A DNA stretch of 39,778 nt from Acidobacteriota bacterium (GTDB lineage: Bacteria; Acidobacteriota; Vicinamibacteria; Vicinamibacterales; UBA8438), in assembly GCA_026706755.1 (NCBI GenBank), contig JAPOYG010000256.1:1-39778 (forward strand), read 5' to 3'. Of this stretch, positions 13,259 through 22,651 are shown in pieces. Each line of letters begins with the position of its first letter. Within the stretch, counting starts at the first letter, position 1. A model generated the notes under the pieces. The model saw only the letters and a program-made list of their open reading frames with translations. It was not told the DNA's origin and did not search any database. Made by a program: the position numbers and the translations under genes.

Positions 13259-14298
13259 CCAAGCCCCTGGCGGGAGCCCGCGCGCCGGCCGGCGCCGGCG
13301 TGTCCCCGCACCTGCACGACGGCCCCGCTCCCGACCGGGACGGGGAACGCGAGGCTGGCGGCGCTCTCGAGGGCCGCTGCTATCTCTCGGTGCTGGACTT
13401 CCAGCCGCCCGACCTCGAGCACAACCTGGCGCTCGCCGCGGCGTTGAAGCGCGACCGCCACCTCGGGCGGGAAGCGGCCACCTCGGCCGCGCTCGAGGGC
13501 ACGTACCTGGCCCTGCTGTTCGAGAAGCCGTCGCTGCGGACGCGATCGACGTTCGAGATTGCGATTCGCGAGCTCGGCGGGGACTTCATCGATCCCGATG
13601 CCGACGTGGCCCTGGGCAAGCGCGAGTCGCTGGCCGACGTCGGCCGCAGCCTCGAGCGGTGGGTAGCGGGCGCGGTGGTGCGGACGTACGAGCAGCGCCG
13701 GCTGAGGGACCTCGCCCTGGCGACGTCGAGCTTCCGGGTCATCAACGCCCTCAGCGACGAGGAGCATCCCTGCCAGGCACTCGCCGACTGCCTGACGCTG
13801 AAGGAGCGCTGGGGCGAAACGCGCGGACGGAGGGTCGCGTTCGTCGGCGACGGCGGCAACGTCGCGACCTCGTTCGCGCAGGCCGCCACGATGCTCGGCA
13901 TCACGGTGCACGTCGCGTCGCCCGAGGGCTTCGAGCTGCCGGCGGAGGTCGACGCGGACGTCGCGCGCGTCGCCCGCGGCGGAGCCGAGCTCCGGCGCTT
14001 TCGCGATCCGGGCGCCGCCGTGCACAACGTCGACGCCGTCTACACGGACGTCTGGACCTCGATGGGGCAGGAGGCCGAGGTCACCCTCCGCCGGCGCCTG
14101 TTCGGTCCGTACCAGGTGAACGATGCGCTGATGGCGCAGGCCGGGCCGGATGCCTGCTTCCTCCACTGCCTGCCCGCCCACCGGGGCGAGGAGGTCACCG
14201 ACAGCGTCATGGACAGCCCGGCGTCGGTCGTATTCGACCAGGCCGAGAACCGCCTGCACACGCAGAAGGCGCTGCTCCTCATGCTGTTCGAAGACTAG
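13255..14298 (+). CDS. argF: Ornithine carbamoyltransferase
   Basis: ArgF joins carbamoyl phosphate and ornithine to make citrulline. The 347-residue protein has FEKPSLRTRSTFE (carbamoyl-phosphate site, about residues 89-101), HPCQALAD, FVGDGGNVATS and HCLPAHRGEE, the ornithine-closing loop with its Cys. It carries about 40 extra N-terminal residues rich in Ala, Gly and Pro before the family-like sequence begins at about residue 42. The ATG at 13255 overlaps the argJ stop, which supports this long start, so the extension is probably translated. Confidence 0.95.
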   Translation: MTKPLAGARAPAGAGVSPHLHDGPAPDRDGEREAGGALEGRCYLSVLDFQPPDLEHNLALAAALKRDRHLGREAATSAALEGTYLALLFEKPSLRTRSTFEIAIRELGGDFIDPDADVALGKRESLADVGRSLERWVAGAVVRTYEQRRLRDLALATSSFRVINALSDEEHPCQALADCLTLKERWGETRGRRVAFVGDGGNVATSFAQAATMLGITVHVASPEGFELPAEVDADVARVARGGAELRRFRDPGAAVHNVDAVYTDVWTSMGQEAEVTLRRRLFGPYQVNDALMAQAGPDACFLHCLPAHRGEEVTDSVMDSPASVVFDQAENRLHTQKALLLMLFED

Positions 14299-14305
14299 GA
14301 GTGCC

Positions 14306-14935
14306 GTGGAACGTGCGCCAGGGGTCGCGGCGGCTGCGGTCGGGGCCGTCACGCACTACGGCCGCGCCGTTCTGGTGACCGTGTCGGCGCGGGACGGCGT
14401 CCCGTTCGTCGCGGACCGGCGGCAGGTCGTGCTGATTGGCGACGGCCTGCCGAGCGCGCCCTACCACCACGAGGCGCAGACGCTCGAGCGCCCGGCGGCG
14501 GCGGAGCTGATCCGCCGCGTGCGGTCCGCGGTCGACGCCCGGGCGGAGGCCGCGCTCGGCGAGCTCCGGCAGTCGGTGCGCGCGCAATGCCGGCTCGAGT
14601 GGCTGGCCCACCGGGCGCCGCGCCCGCTGCCCGAGTCGCTGGACGGCATCCTCGATTCGCGGCCGGCGACGCTGATCGCCGACGCCGAGATGTACCTGGA
14701 GGCGCTGTCCGGCGCCGCGAGGCGGTGCCGCCTGCCGGTCGTGACCTGCGCGCGCGGCACCGAGCTGGAGGCCGCCGCGCGTGCGCTCGGCGCGGGCGCG
14801 GACGAGGTGGCGGCCTTCCTCGCCGGGATGCGGGCGTCGCTGGGACCGCCCTGGCAGGCGGACCATCGCACCGCGGCCGCCGCTGCGCTCGCGGCCGCGG
14901 CGGGCGGGCAGGGCTGGCGCCTCCCCGGGGCGTGA
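14306..14935 (+). CDS. Unidentified protein ending the arg operon
   Basis: A GTG at 14306 follows AGGAG and lies 8 bases after the argF stop. The 209-residue product is Ala- and Arg-rich and apparently soluble, with no signal peptide or membrane span. The centre (about residues 60-130) is helical, and the C-terminal part has ELEAAARALGAGADEVAAF. I do not recognise a family or catalytic motif. The operon position suggests a link to arginine or carbamoyl-phosphate metabolism, but nothing in the sequence shows this. Transcription probably stops at the hairpin that follows. Confidence 0.7.
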   Translation: MERAPGVAAAAVGAVTHYGRAVLVTVSARDGVPFVADRRQVVLIGDGLPSAPYHHEAQTLERPAAAELIRRVRSAVDARAEAALGELRQSVRAQCRLEWLAHRAPRPLPESLDGILDSRPATLIADAEMYLEALSGAARRCRLPVVTCARGTELEAAARALGAGADEVAAFLAGMRASLGPPWQADHRTAAAAALAAAAGGQGWRLPGA

Positions 14936-14945
14936 GGCGCAGAGG

Positions 14946-14965
14946 CCCGGGTCTCCCGACCCGGG
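14946..14965. terminator. Bidirectional hairpin between the arg operon and purE
   Basis: CCCGGGT (14946-14952) pairs with ACCCGGG (14959-14965) around a 6-base loop. It sits in the 38-base gap between convergent genes. There is no T-run. Confidence 0.55.
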
Positions 14966-14973
14966 AGCGCCCG

Positions 14974-15489
14974 TCAGGACCCGCCGCCCTCGGCCGGGCC
15001 TTCCACGCGCGCCGCCGCCTGCTCGACCTTGTCCGCCAGACGCCGCTTGTAGTCGGCCAGCCGCTCGGCGAGGCGGGCGTCGCCGATCGCCAGAATCTGA
15101 ACGGCCAGCACCGCCGCGTTCACCGCCCCCGCCTTGCCCACCGAGACCGTGCCAACCGGCACCCCGGGCGGCATCTGGACCGTCGCCAGCAGGGCGTCCC
15201 AGCCCTGGAGGGGCGACGAGTCGATGGGCACGCCGATGACCGGCAGCGTCGAGTGCGCCGCCACGACGCCGGCGAGATGGGCCGCCGCTCCGGCGCCGAT
15301 TATGAAGACCCCCACGCCGGCGGCGGGCGCCTCGTCGATGAGCCGGCGCACGCGCTCCGGGGAGCGGTGCGCCGACGCCACGGTCATGTCCGAGGGCACG
15401 CCGAGCTCGTCGAGAACCTCCACCGCGCGCCGCATGACGCCCGCGTCGGAATCGGATCCCATCAGTATCCGGACTCGTCGATTCGCCAT
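14974..15489 (-). CDS. purE: N5-carboxyaminoimidazole ribonucleotide mutase
   Basis: PurE (class I) moves the carboxyl group of N5-CAIR to give CAIR in purine synthesis. The 171-residue protein has LMGSDSD near residues 9-15, SAHRSPER with catalytic His41, IIGAGAAAHLAGV and PVIGVPIDSSPLQGWDALL, all typical. It lies 45 bases after purD, so both probably share one leftward transcript. purK, its usual partner that makes N5-CAIR, is not in the window. Confidence 0.95.
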   Translation of the reverse strand: MANRRVRILMGSDSDAGVMRRAVEVLDELGVPSDMTVASAHRSPERVRRLIDEAPAAGVGVFIIGAGAAAHLAGVVAAHSTLPVIGVPIDSSPLQGWDALLATVQMPPGVPVGTVSVGKAGAVNAAVLAVQILAIGDARLAERLADYKRRLADKVEQAAARVEGPAEGGGS

Positions 15490-15534
15490 TCCTGCTCCTG
15501 CCTGTCGCCGGCGCCCAACCGACCGCGAGGCCGG

Positions 15535-16827
15535 CTACCGGCGGTCGGCTCCCCGCACCGCGCTACCGATGTCCCGGCGCGCGAAGCTGCCGTCGAACGA
15601 TATGCGATCGACCGCTTCGTACGCGCGGTCGATCGCCTGCCCGAACGACCCTCCCCGCGCGACCACGGTCAGCACCCGGCCGCCCGAGGTCACGACCTCG
15701 CCGTCCTGCCGGCGCGTGCCGGCGTGCACGATCCGAACGCCGGGAACGTCCGCCGCCGCGTCGAGGCCGGCGATGATCCGGCCCGCGGCGTAGGCGCCCG
15801 GGTAGCCGCCGGAGGCGACCACCACGCCGACGTGGGGATCGCCGGTCACGCGCCAGGAGACGCCGTCCAGATTGCCGCGCGCCGCGGCCCGGAGCACGCC
15901 GGCCAGCCCGCTCTCGATCATGGGCAGCACGACCTGTGCTTCCGGATCGCCGAAGCGGACGTTGAACTCGATGACCCTGGGCCCCGCGGAGGTCAGCATC
16001 AACCCGACGTAGAGCACGCCGCGGTACTCGTGGCCGTCCGCCCGCATGCCCTCGATGGCGGGCGTCACGATCTCCCGCGTCACCCGCCGCTCGAGGTCCG
16101 GGGTCAGGAGCGGGGTGGGAGCGAACGCTCCCATGCCGCCGGTATTGGGTCCCCGATCGCCGTCGGCGACGCGCTTGTAGTCCTGGGCCGCGGGAAGCGG
16201 CAGGGCGCGGCGACCGTCGGAGACGACGAAGAACGACACCTCGGGTCCGACCAGGCACTCCTCGATGACGACGCGCGAGCCGGCGTCGCCGAAGCGCCGC
16301 GCAACCATCGCCTCGCGCACGGCGGCCACCGCCGCCGTCCGATCCGCGGCGACGGTCACGCCCTTGCCCGCCGCGAGCCCGTCCGCCTTGACGACGACCG
16401 GGAACCCGAACCGGTCTCCGGCCACCGCGTCGCAGGCTTCGCGCTCCGACGTGCAGACGGCGTGCCGCGCCGTCGGGATCCCGTGCCGCTGCATGAACGC
16501 CTTGGCGAACGCCTTGCTCGACTCGAGCCGCGCCGCCGCGCCCGTCGGACCGAACAGCTCCCGGCCCGCGGCCGCGAAGGCGTCGGCGACGCCGCGGGCC
16601 AGCGGCAGCTCGGGGCCGACGACGGTGAAGTCGACGGCCTCGGATTCCGCGAGCGCGAGGAGCGCCCGCGGGTCGCCGACGTCGGCCGCGACGCAGCGCG
16701 TCCCCGGCTCCGCGGCGATCCCCGCGTTGCCGGGGACGCAGAGGAGCTCGCCGCACTCCGGGTCGCGGGCCAGGGCGGCCACGAGGGCGTGCTCGCGCGC
16801 ACCGCCGCCGATAACCATCGTCTTCAT
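15535..16827 (-). CDS. purD: Phosphoribosylamine-glycine ligase
   Basis: PurD couples phosphoribosylamine and glycine with ATP to make GAR, the second step of purine synthesis. The 430-residue ATP-grasp protein has [11 protein letters not shown] at the N-terminus, [15 protein letters not shown] (ATP site), [20 protein letters not shown] and [14 protein letters not shown] (metal site). The ATG at 16827 gives the standard N-terminus. The open frame continues far upstream, but that part lies opposite rpsU and the STAS gene and is not coding. purE follows as the second gene. Confidence 0.96.
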   Translation of the reverse strand: MKTMVIGGGAREHALVAALARDPECGELLCVPGNAGIAAEPGTRCVAADVGDPRALLALAESEAVDFTVVGPELPLARGVADAFAAAGRELFGPTGAAARLESSKAFAKAFMQRHGIPTARHAVCTSEREACDAVAGDRFGFPVVVKADGLAAGKGVTVAADRTAAVAAVREAMVARRFGDAGSRVVIEECLVGPEVSFFVVSDGRRALPLPAAQDYKRVADGDRGPNTGGMGAFAPTPLLTPDLERRVTREIVTPAIEGMRADGHEYRGVLYVGLMLTSAGPRVIEFNVRFGDPEAQVVLPMIESGLAGVLRAAARGNLDGVSWRVTGDPHVGVVVASGGYPGAYAAGRIIAGLDAAADVPGVRIVHAGTRRQDGEVVTSGGRVLTVVARGGSFGQAIDRAYEAVDRISFDGSFARRDIGSAVRGADRR

Positions 16828-16877
16828 CGTCGTGGGGCCGGAGCGCGGGCAGAAACCCGGACGGCATCGGCGTCGGT

Positions 16878-16907
16878 TTGACGCCGCGCCGGCTTTGGAC
16901 CTACGAT
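16878..16907 (+). promoter_or_regulatory. Promoter of rpsU
   Basis: TTGACG (16878-16883), an 18-base spacer and TACGAT (16902-16907) read rightward. The leader to the rpsU start would be about 88 bases. Confidence 0.5.
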
Positions 16908-17001
16908 TGCTGGCTCGCGACCGGCGTAGCGTAACATGCCGCAGTCCGCCGCCCGGGTTCGCGGGCCGCGGACAAGACCGCGGAAGGGAGTAGCAGCCGG
17001 A

Positions 17002-17199
17002 GTGGCAGAAGTCAGAGTGCAGGAAGGCGAATCCATCGAGGGCGCGTTGCGCCGTTTCAAGCGCAAGGTCCAGCAGGAAGACATCATCAAGGACATCAAG
17101 AAGCACTCGTTCTACCTGAAGCCGGGCGACAAGCGCCGCGCGAAGCAAGCGCTCGCCAGGAAGCGCTCGCGGAAGAAGATGCGCCGGGAGGCCGAGTGA
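17002..17199 (+). CDS. rpsU: 30S ribosomal protein S21
   Basis: S21 is a small basic protein of the 30S platform near the anti-Shine-Dalgarno end of 16S rRNA. The 65-residue product has [20 protein letters not shown], a [19 protein letters not shown] segment and a very basic tail ([10 protein letters not shown]), as expected. The GTG at 17002 gives the canonical MAEV-type N-terminus; GGGAG lies about 11 bases upstream. It is transcribed divergently from purD. Confidence 0.95.
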   Translation: MAEVRVQEGESIEGALRRFKRKVQQEDIIKDIKKHSFYLKPGDKRRAKQALARKRSRKKMRREAE

Positions 17200-17207
17200 G
17201 TACATCC

Positions 17208-17237
17208 CCCCCCGCGCGCGGGCGTTTTCCGGCAACC
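17208..17237 (+). terminator. Weak GC-rich terminator candidate after rpsU
   Basis: CCCGCGCGCGGG (about 17213-17224) is a palindrome followed by CGTTTT. The stem is short, so support is modest. Confidence 0.35.
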
Positions 17238-17284
17238 GCCGGCGCGCCCCCAGTCCGAGTAAGCGCTTGATTACAAGGGGTTTC

Positions 17285-17313
17285 TTGACACTCGCGGGAG
17301 CCCGTGGTACGGT
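17285..17313 (+). promoter_or_regulatory. Promoter of the STAS-domain gene
   Basis: TTGACA (17285-17290), a 17-base spacer and TACGGT (17308-17313) form a good sigma-70-type promoter. The leader would be about 70 bases and contains GGAAGG before the start codon. Confidence 0.6.
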
Positions 17314-17391
17314 CGCGGCGATGACAGGCCCAGGTCGGCCGGTCGCGGCATCCGGACCCGGTGGACGGCAGGTCGGCGGGGGAAGGCAGGC

Positions 17392-17730
17392 ATGACGATT
17401 GAAGAGCGCCCGACGGGCGACGTGATGATTCTGGATCTCAAGGGGAAGCTGACCATCGGTGATGGCGACGAGTTGCTCAAGGACAAGATCAACAGCCTGG
17501 TGCAGCAGGGCCACACGAAGCTGATCCTGAACCTGGCGGAGGTTCCCTATATCGACAGTGGCGGCCTCGGACAGGTGGTTCGAACCTACACGACCGTCAA
17601 GCAGCACAACGGCAGCCTCAAGTTGATGAACGTCACCAAGCGCATCGAGGATCTGCTGGCCATCACGAAGCTGCTTACCGTGTTCGACGTCTTCGAGACG
17701 GAGCAGGAGGCGCTGCAGAGCTTCTCCTGA
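17392..17730 (+). CDS. STAS-domain anti-sigma-factor antagonist
   Basis: The 112-residue protein is a single STAS domain of the SpoIIAA/RsbV type. [20 protein letters not shown] contains the expected phosphorylatable Ser56 in the loop before the second helix. Such proteins bind an anti-sigma kinase when unphosphorylated and so release a sigma factor; others act in phospholipid or polysaccharide control. No RsbW-like kinase or sigma factor is adjacent, so the partner is unknown. It has its own promoter and is followed by a 22-bp palindrome. Confidence 0.9.
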   Translation: MTIEERPTGDVMILDLKGKLTIGDGDELLKDKINSLVQQGHTKLILNLAEVPYIDSGGLGQVVRTYTTVKQHNGSLKLMNVTKRIEDLLAITKLLTVFDVFETEQEALQSFS

Positions 17731-17758
17731 TCTCCGCGTCCGAGTCGAGCGCAGGGCG

Positions 17759-17780
17759 CGGGCGGGTGCGCACCCGCCCG
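17759..17780. terminator. 22-bp perfect palindrome after the STAS gene
   Basis: CGGGCGGGTGC and GCACCCGCCCG abut as a perfect palindrome. A second hairpin, GGGCGGC/GCCGCCC (17812-17818/17826-17832), follows. Both lie in the 184-base gap before the polysaccharide cluster and probably act as a terminator region; there is no T-run. Confidence 0.5.
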
Positions 17781-17914
17781 ATCATCGAGCCCGGCGGCGC
17801 ACGTCCTGCGAGGGCGGCGTCGAGAGCCGCCCGTCGACAGTCACCGCCGTCGCGTCCCCGCGACATGACACCCGCGCCCGGTCAACGGCGCTGCCCCGGC
17901 GCTTGGGCGACACG

Positions 17915-18949
17915 ATGTCCGAGTTCAACATCCATGCGGAGTCGATCGATGTCGAGCAGCTCATGGAGCAGATCCGGGCCCGGATCCGCGAGAAGCGCGG
18001 CGTCGACTATACCGAGCAGCAGATCCGGGAGCTGGCGGGAGTAAAGCTCGAGCGCTTCCTCGACCCCGGGAACGTCCGCTCGGATCTGCTCGACCACTAC
18101 CGGCAACGGGCGGAGGAACCTCCCGATCCGTTGCGGGTGGACCCGCCGCCGCCTTCCGTGAACTTCGAGTTCGACGGCGACACGATCTACCGCTCGTCGC
18201 GCGGGGTGCTCGGGAGGATCATCTACGGCATTCGACGGCTGCTGAGACCCGTCCTGAAGCTCTTCTTCAACCCGACCCCGATCGTCCATGCGCTCCACAC
18301 GCAGCAGCGGATCAACCACGAGATCGGCCGGCAGGTCAGTGCGCACTTCGACTGGACGATGAAGCTGTCCGAGCAGATGAGCACCCGGCTCAAGGCGCGG
18401 GCCGAGCTGGATGCCCTCACCTACGAGTTGCTGAACAACCTCGTGGTGGAGATGACGCGGCTCTCGATCGACGTGAAGAACCACAAGATGCAGGTGGAGT
18501 CGATCGCCGGCCGCCTGGACTTCGACGAGCGCCGCGCCCGGGCCCTCGAGAGCGTGGTGGAGTCCCGGACGCGGGTCGCGCCGCCGAGCGAGAGGGACGG
18601 CGCCGCCGCCGACGGGCCGGTGGACGACGAGGCCGCGGGACCGGAGAAGCGGAAGCGGCGTCGCCGGCGCGGACGGCGCCGCACCGGGACGAAGCCGGAG
18701 GCAGCGGGACCGGAGGCGGGCGGCACGGGTGAGGGAGTTGCGGCCGACCCGGCCGAGGCGGGCGACGCCGGGGGTCCGTCCGAGGACACGCCCGGGCCGG
18801 AGCCGGCGCCCGCCGAGATCGCCACGCCCGAGCCCCCGGTCGAGGCGGCAGCGGGTGGCGGCGGGGCCGAGCCCTTGCCGGACACGCGGTCGGAGGCGAG
18901 CGGGACGCGGGACGGCGCTCCCGATCCGGACGAGCCGGCGACGCGGTGA
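17915..18949 (+). CDS. Coiled-coil protein with basic and acidic low-complexity tail, polysaccharide-cluster associated
   Basis: The 344-residue protein starts with SEFNIHAESIDVEQLMEQIR. A similar 'IDVxxLMxxIR' head occurs before methyltransferase domains in polysaccharide clusters as I recall, but no such domain follows here. A hydrophobic or amphipathic stretch near residues 95-120 and a long helix (about 120-205) come next, then a very basic run KRKRRRRRGRRR and about 110 residues rich in Ala, Gly, Pro and Glu. The ATG at 17915 is chosen because the upstream TTG lacks support. The stop overlaps the first glycosyltransferase (GTGA), so it may scaffold or regulate those enzymes (inference). 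Confidence 0.7.
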   Translation: MSEFNIHAESIDVEQLMEQIRARIREKRGVDYTEQQIRELAGVKLERFLDPGNVRSDLLDHYRQRAEEPPDPLRVDPPPPSVNFEFDGDTIYRSSRGVLGRIIYGIRRLLRPVLKLFFNPTPIVHALHTQQRINHEIGRQVSAHFDWTMKLSEQMSTRLKARAELDALTYELLNNLVVEMTRLSIDVKNHKMQVESIAGRLDFDERRARALESVVESRTRVAPPSERDGAAADGPVDDEAAGPEKRKRRRRRGRRRTGTKPEAAGPEAGGTGEGVAADPAEAGDAGGPSEDTPGPEPAPAEIATPEPPVEAAAGGGGAEPLPDTRSEASGTRDGAPDPDEPATR

Positions 18950-20298
18950 GACTCGCGGTCATCGTCCAGCGCTACGGTGCCGACCTCAACGGCGGGGCCG
19001 AGCTCCACGCGCGGTACATCGCGGAGCGCCTGAGCCGTCACGCGGAGGTCGAGGTCTTCACCACGTGCGCCCGCGACTACGTCTCGTGGCGCAACGAGTT
19101 TCCGCCCGGGCCCGACGAGGTGAACGGCCTCCCCGTGCACCGCTTCCCGGTGCGGCGGGAGCGCGATCCCCGGGAGTTCGGGCGCCGCTCGGCGCGTGTC
19201 TTCGAGCGAACGCACTCGCTCGCGGACGAGCTTCGCTGGCTGCGGTCCGAGGGACCCGAGAGTCCGGCGCTCGTGCGCCGGCTCCGGCAGGCCGCTCCCA
19301 CCTACGACTTCCTGCTCTTCTTCAGCTACCGCTACTACCACGCGTACCACGGAATTCGGGCCGCGTCCCCGCAGGCCGTCCTCGTGCCCACCGCGGAGCG
19401 CGATCCGGCGCTGGGGTTGGCGGTGTTCGGGCCGGTCTTCCGCGGCGTGCGGGCCCTCATGTACAACTCGCCGGAGGAACGCGCCCTCATCGAGGGCGTG
19501 TCGGCGAATCACGATGTGCCGGGGGTCGTCGTCGGGGTAGGTTCCGAGATCCCTGCCCGCGGGAGCGCCCGGCGATTTCGCAGCCGCACGGGGATCCGGG
19601 GGCGCCTGGCGCTGTACGTGGGCCGCATCGACGAGAACAAGGGCTGCGGGGAGCTGTTCGACTTCTTCCAGCGTTACGCCGCCCACGTGTCCGACCAGCT
19701 GCGGCTGGTCCTGGTCGGGAGCGCGCTCATCGATGTTCCTTCGCACCCGCGCATTCACCACCTCGGCTTCGTCAGCGACGAGGAGAAGTTCGACGCCCTG
19801 GCGGCGGCGGATCTGCTCGTGATGCCCTCCTACCTGGAGAGCCTGTCGATGGTGACCCTCGAGGCGTGGGCGATGCGGCTTCCGGTCCTCGTCAACGGGG
19901 CGTGCGACGTCCTCCGGGGGCAGGTCGTGCGCTCCAACGGGGGCCTCTACTACACGTCGTTCGACGAGTTCGCCGAGGCGCTCCACGTCATCGAGACCCA
20001 CCCGGACCTGCGGACCGGCCTGGCCGCGAACGGCCGTGCCTACTTCGATCGGCACTACACCTGGCGGACGATCGAGCGCAAGTACCTCTCGATGCTGGAA
20101 CGGCTGCAGGAGGAGGATCGCGCGGAGACCCCGCGAAGCATCGAGCGGCTTCCCTCGTGGCTCGGACGCCGCCGGCGCGACCGGCCTCCGGCGCGCGAGG
20201 TCGTCGACGCGTTGCCGACCGGTCCGGTGCTCGACCCGGCCCCCGGGCCCGCCCGTCGGGGGCCGAGGCGGCGGAGAGCGGGCCGGGCGCGAGGCTGA
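18946..20298 (+). CDS. Glycosyltransferase family 4, paralogue A
   Basis: The 450-residue GT-B fold protein begins RLAVIVQRYGADLNGGAELH, with the GGAE loop that contacts the nucleotide sugar. A second Rossmann-like half begins LALYVGRIDENKG, and the EX7E signature is E298-E306 in YLESLSMVTLEAW. It should transfer a sugar from an NDP donor (inverting or retaining outcome not visible; GT4 members retain) to a surface-polysaccharide intermediate at the cytoplasmic face. It is about 50-60 residues longer than usual because of an Arg/Pro-rich tail. It is closely similar to the gene at 22652. The GTG start overlaps the preceding stop. Confidence 0.88.
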   Translation: MRLAVIVQRYGADLNGGAELHARYIAERLSRHAEVEVFTTCARDYVSWRNEFPPGPDEVNGLPVHRFPVRRERDPREFGRRSARVFERTHSLADELRWLRSEGPESPALVRRLRQAAPTYDFLLFFSYRYYHAYHGIRAASPQAVLVPTAERDPALGLAVFGPVFRGVRALMYNSPEERALIEGVSANHDVPGVVVGVGSEIPARGSARRFRSRTGIRGRLALYVGRIDENKGCGELFDFFQRYAAHVSDQLRLVLVGSALIDVPSHPRIHHLGFVSDEEKFDALAAADLLVMPSYLESLSMVTLEAWAMRLPVLVNGACDVLRGQVVRSNGGLYYTSFDEFAEALHVIETHPDLRTGLAANGRAYFDRHYTWRTIERKYLSMLERLQEEDRAETPRSIERLPSWLGRRRRDRPPAREVVDALPTGPVLDPAPGPARRGPRRRRAGRARG

Positions 20299-20302
20299 CC
20301 GC

Positions 20303-21535
20303 ATGGAGGGTGGGCGCCGGGTCGCCGTGCACCAGGTTCTCGCGACGCTGGGTTACGGCGACGCCATCGGCAACGCCGCGCTCGGCATCCGTCGGGTGCT
20401 GCGCGGGGCGGGGTACCGGTCGCACATCTACGTGCAGACGGCGGACCCGCGGGTCGAGGACGCCACGCGCGACTACCGGGAGCTTCGCGAGGAGAGCCGG
20501 CCCGACAACGTCCTCATCCACCACTTCTCCGTGGGGTCGCGGGCGTCCCGCCTGGCGTTCGCCCTGCCCGACCGCATGCTCCTCGTCTACCACAACATCA
20601 CCCCGCCGGAGCACTTCATCGGCATGCGCACCCCGCTGGTGCGATTGTGCTTCGAGGGGCGTCGGGAGCTTCGCGCCTACGTGCCGCGCTGCGACCTCGC
20701 CCTGGGAGTGTCCGAGTACAACCGGGCGGAGCTGGCGGCGATGGGCTTCCCGCGGACCGGCGTGCTGCCGGTCGTGCCGGACTTCTCGCATCTCGACGTC
20801 GCTCCGGATCCCCTGCTCGCGCGGGGCTTCGACGACGGCTGGACGAACATCCTCTTCGTGGGCCGCCTCATGCCCCACAAGTGCATCCACGACCTCGTGC
20901 GATTCTTCCACGCCTACCGGCAGACCTACAATCCGCGCAGCCGGCTGCTCCTCGTCGGAGCGTACGACGGCTTCAAGACCTACCTCGGCTCCGTCGGCGA
21001 GCTCATCGCGCATCTTCAGGTTCCCGACGTGCACGTCATCGGGCACGTCTCCAACGAGCAGTTGACGGCGCTCTACGACGTGGCCGACGTCTTCCTCTCG
21101 GCGAGCGAGCACGAGGGGTTCTGCGTGCCCCTCGTGGAGTCGTTCTACAAGGGGATTCCGGTGGTCGCGTTCGCGGCCGCCGCCGTGCCCGCGACGCTGG
21201 ACGGCAGCGGGGTGCTCTACGAGCACAAGGATCCCCGCCACGTGGCGGCGCTGCTGCACGCCGTGGTGTCGGACCGGGCCCTGGAGTCGGAGATCGTGCG
21301 CGGCCAGGACGACGCGCTCGACCGCTACCTGGGTGTCGACTTCCGGTCGAGCCTGCTCGCATTCGTGGACCGGACGCTGCGCGCGCCGCGCGCGGCCCCC
21401 CCGCGCGTCGCCGGAGACTTCTGGCGCCAGGTCGCGGATTCCGAGGCCCTCGACGAGTTGCGTCGTCGCCGGCCGTCCATCTACGGTGCGTTGCCGAAGG
21501 CGCCGGGGTCGGAACGCTGGGAGTCGCCATGGTAG
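20303..21535 (+). CDS. Glycosyltransferase family 4, paralogue B
   Basis: The 410-residue protein begins with VAVHQVLATLGYGDAIGNAAL and contains LLVYHNITPPEHFIG, NILFVGRLMPHKCIHDLV and SEHEGFCVPLVES, where E271-E279 is the EX7E motif of retaining GT4 enzymes. It is a cytoplasmic sugar transferase for the polysaccharide made by this cluster; donor and acceptor cannot be read from the sequence. It is homologous to the next gene. The ATG at 20303 lies 4 bases after the previous stop, and the end overlaps the next gene by 7 bases. Confidence 0.88.
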   Translation: MEGGRRVAVHQVLATLGYGDAIGNAALGIRRVLRGAGYRSHIYVQTADPRVEDATRDYRELREESRPDNVLIHHFSVGSRASRLAFALPDRMLLVYHNITPPEHFIGMRTPLVRLCFEGRRELRAYVPRCDLALGVSEYNRAELAAMGFPRTGVLPVVPDFSHLDVAPDPLLARGFDDGWTNILFVGRLMPHKCIHDLVRFFHAYRQTYNPRSRLLLVGAYDGFKTYLGSVGELIAHLQVPDVHVIGHVSNEQLTALYDVADVFLSASEHEGFCVPLVESFYKGIPVVAFAAAAVPATLDGSGVLYEHKDPRHVAALLHAVVSDRALESEIVRGQDDALDRYLGVDFRSSLLAFVDRTLRAPRAAPPRVAGDFWRQVADSEALDELRRRRPSIYGALPKAPGSERWESPW

Positions 21536-22593
21536 TCAACCAGTGGGTGCCGGCCGCGCACCGCGGCGACGCGATCGGCGACAGCGCCCGGCGGATGCGC
21601 GAAATGCTGCTGCGCCGGGGCCACCGTGCGGGGCTCTTCGCGCTGACGATAGACGACGATCTGCGCGGCGAGGTCCGCCCGTTCGCCGATCCGGCGGCCC
21701 GCGCGGGCGACGTCACGATCCTGCACTTCGCGTTGCCGTCGCCGATGACGGAGGCGTTCGCGTCCCTGTCGGGACGGCGTGTGCTCCAATATCACAACGT
21801 GACGCCGGCCCGGTTCTTCGCCCCGTACGACGCGGAGCTGTTCCGCGTCGCCACCGTCGCCCGGCAGGAGCTCGCCAGCCTCGTCGGCCGCGTCGACCTC
21901 GCGCTGGGCGACTCGGACTTCAACCGCTCCGAGCTGGCCACGCTCGGGTTCTCCCCGACGGGCGTCCTGCCGATCGCGGTCGACACCGAGCGCATCACGC
22001 GGGCGCCGCGGCAGCCGGTCCTCGACGAGGTCCTGGACGACGAGCTGACCAACGTCCTGTTCGTCGGGCGCATCGCGCCGAACAAGCGCATCGAGGACTA
22101 CGTGCGGCTCGCCGAGCACTACAAGCGCTACGTCGACCCGCACGTCCGGATGATCTTCGTCGGCCGCCCCGACGTCGTGCCCCGCTACCACGCCGCCGTC
22201 CGCGCGCTCATCGGCGCCTACCGGATGCCGCGCGAGCGATTCCTCTTCACCGGGCCGGTCCCGGACGCGGAGCTCGCCGCCTACTACCGTCATGCGGACG
22301 TCTACGTGTCCCTCAGCGAGCACGAGGGCTTCTGCGTCCCGCTGGTCGAGGCGATGGCGACCGACGTGCCCGTGCTCGCCTACGCGGCGGGCGCGGTCCC
22401 GGAGACGCTCGGGGGCGCGGGCATCTGTTTCGCGCCCCGGGACTTCGAGTACGCGGCGGAGGTGCTGGGCCGCCTCGTGTACGATGACGCGTTGCGGGAA
22501 GCGATCGTCGCCGGGCAGCGCCGCCGGCGGCTCGACTTCGCGCCCGCCCGCATCGAACGGGCGCTCGATCGAATGCTGGAGGACGTTTGCTGA
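21529..22593 (+). CDS. Glycosyltransferase family 4, paralogue B'
   Basis: The 354-residue protein starts MVVNQWVPAAHRGDAIGDSA and shares with the preceding gene the GDAIG loop, VLQYHNVTPARFF, NVLFVGRIAPNKRIEDYV and SEHEGFCVPLVEA (EX7E, E266-E274). It lacks the C-terminal tail of about 50 residues found in paralogue B. The ATG at 21529 overlaps the preceding gene. A 58-base gap follows before the last transferase. Probably it adds a further sugar to the same lipid-linked chain. Confidence 0.88.
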   Translation: MVVNQWVPAAHRGDAIGDSARRMREMLLRRGHRAGLFALTIDDDLRGEVRPFADPAARAGDVTILHFALPSPMTEAFASLSGRRVLQYHNVTPARFFAPYDAELFRVATVARQELASLVGRVDLALGDSDFNRSELATLGFSPTGVLPIAVDTERITRAPRQPVLDEVLDDELTNVLFVGRIAPNKRIEDYVRLAEHYKRYVDPHVRMIFVGRPDVVPRYHAAVRALIGAYRMPRERFLFTGPVPDAELAAYYRHADVYVSLSEHEGFCVPLVEAMATDVPVLAYAAGAVPETLGGAGICFAPRDFEYAAEVLGRLVYDDALREAIVAGQRRRRLDFAPARIERALDRMLEDVC

Positions 22594-22651
22594 CCACGCG
22601 TCTGCCCCGAGCCTGCGACCGGTTGGCGGCGCTCGCCCCGCCGCATCAGCC

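Noticed and set aside
15490-15534. Regulatory site between purD and purE
   Set aside because: Only 45 bases with no palindrome or promoter; ordinary operon spacing.
16828-17607. N-terminal extension of purD to 17607
   Set aside because: It would run antisense through rpsU and the STAS gene, and the standard PurD N-terminus begins at 16827.
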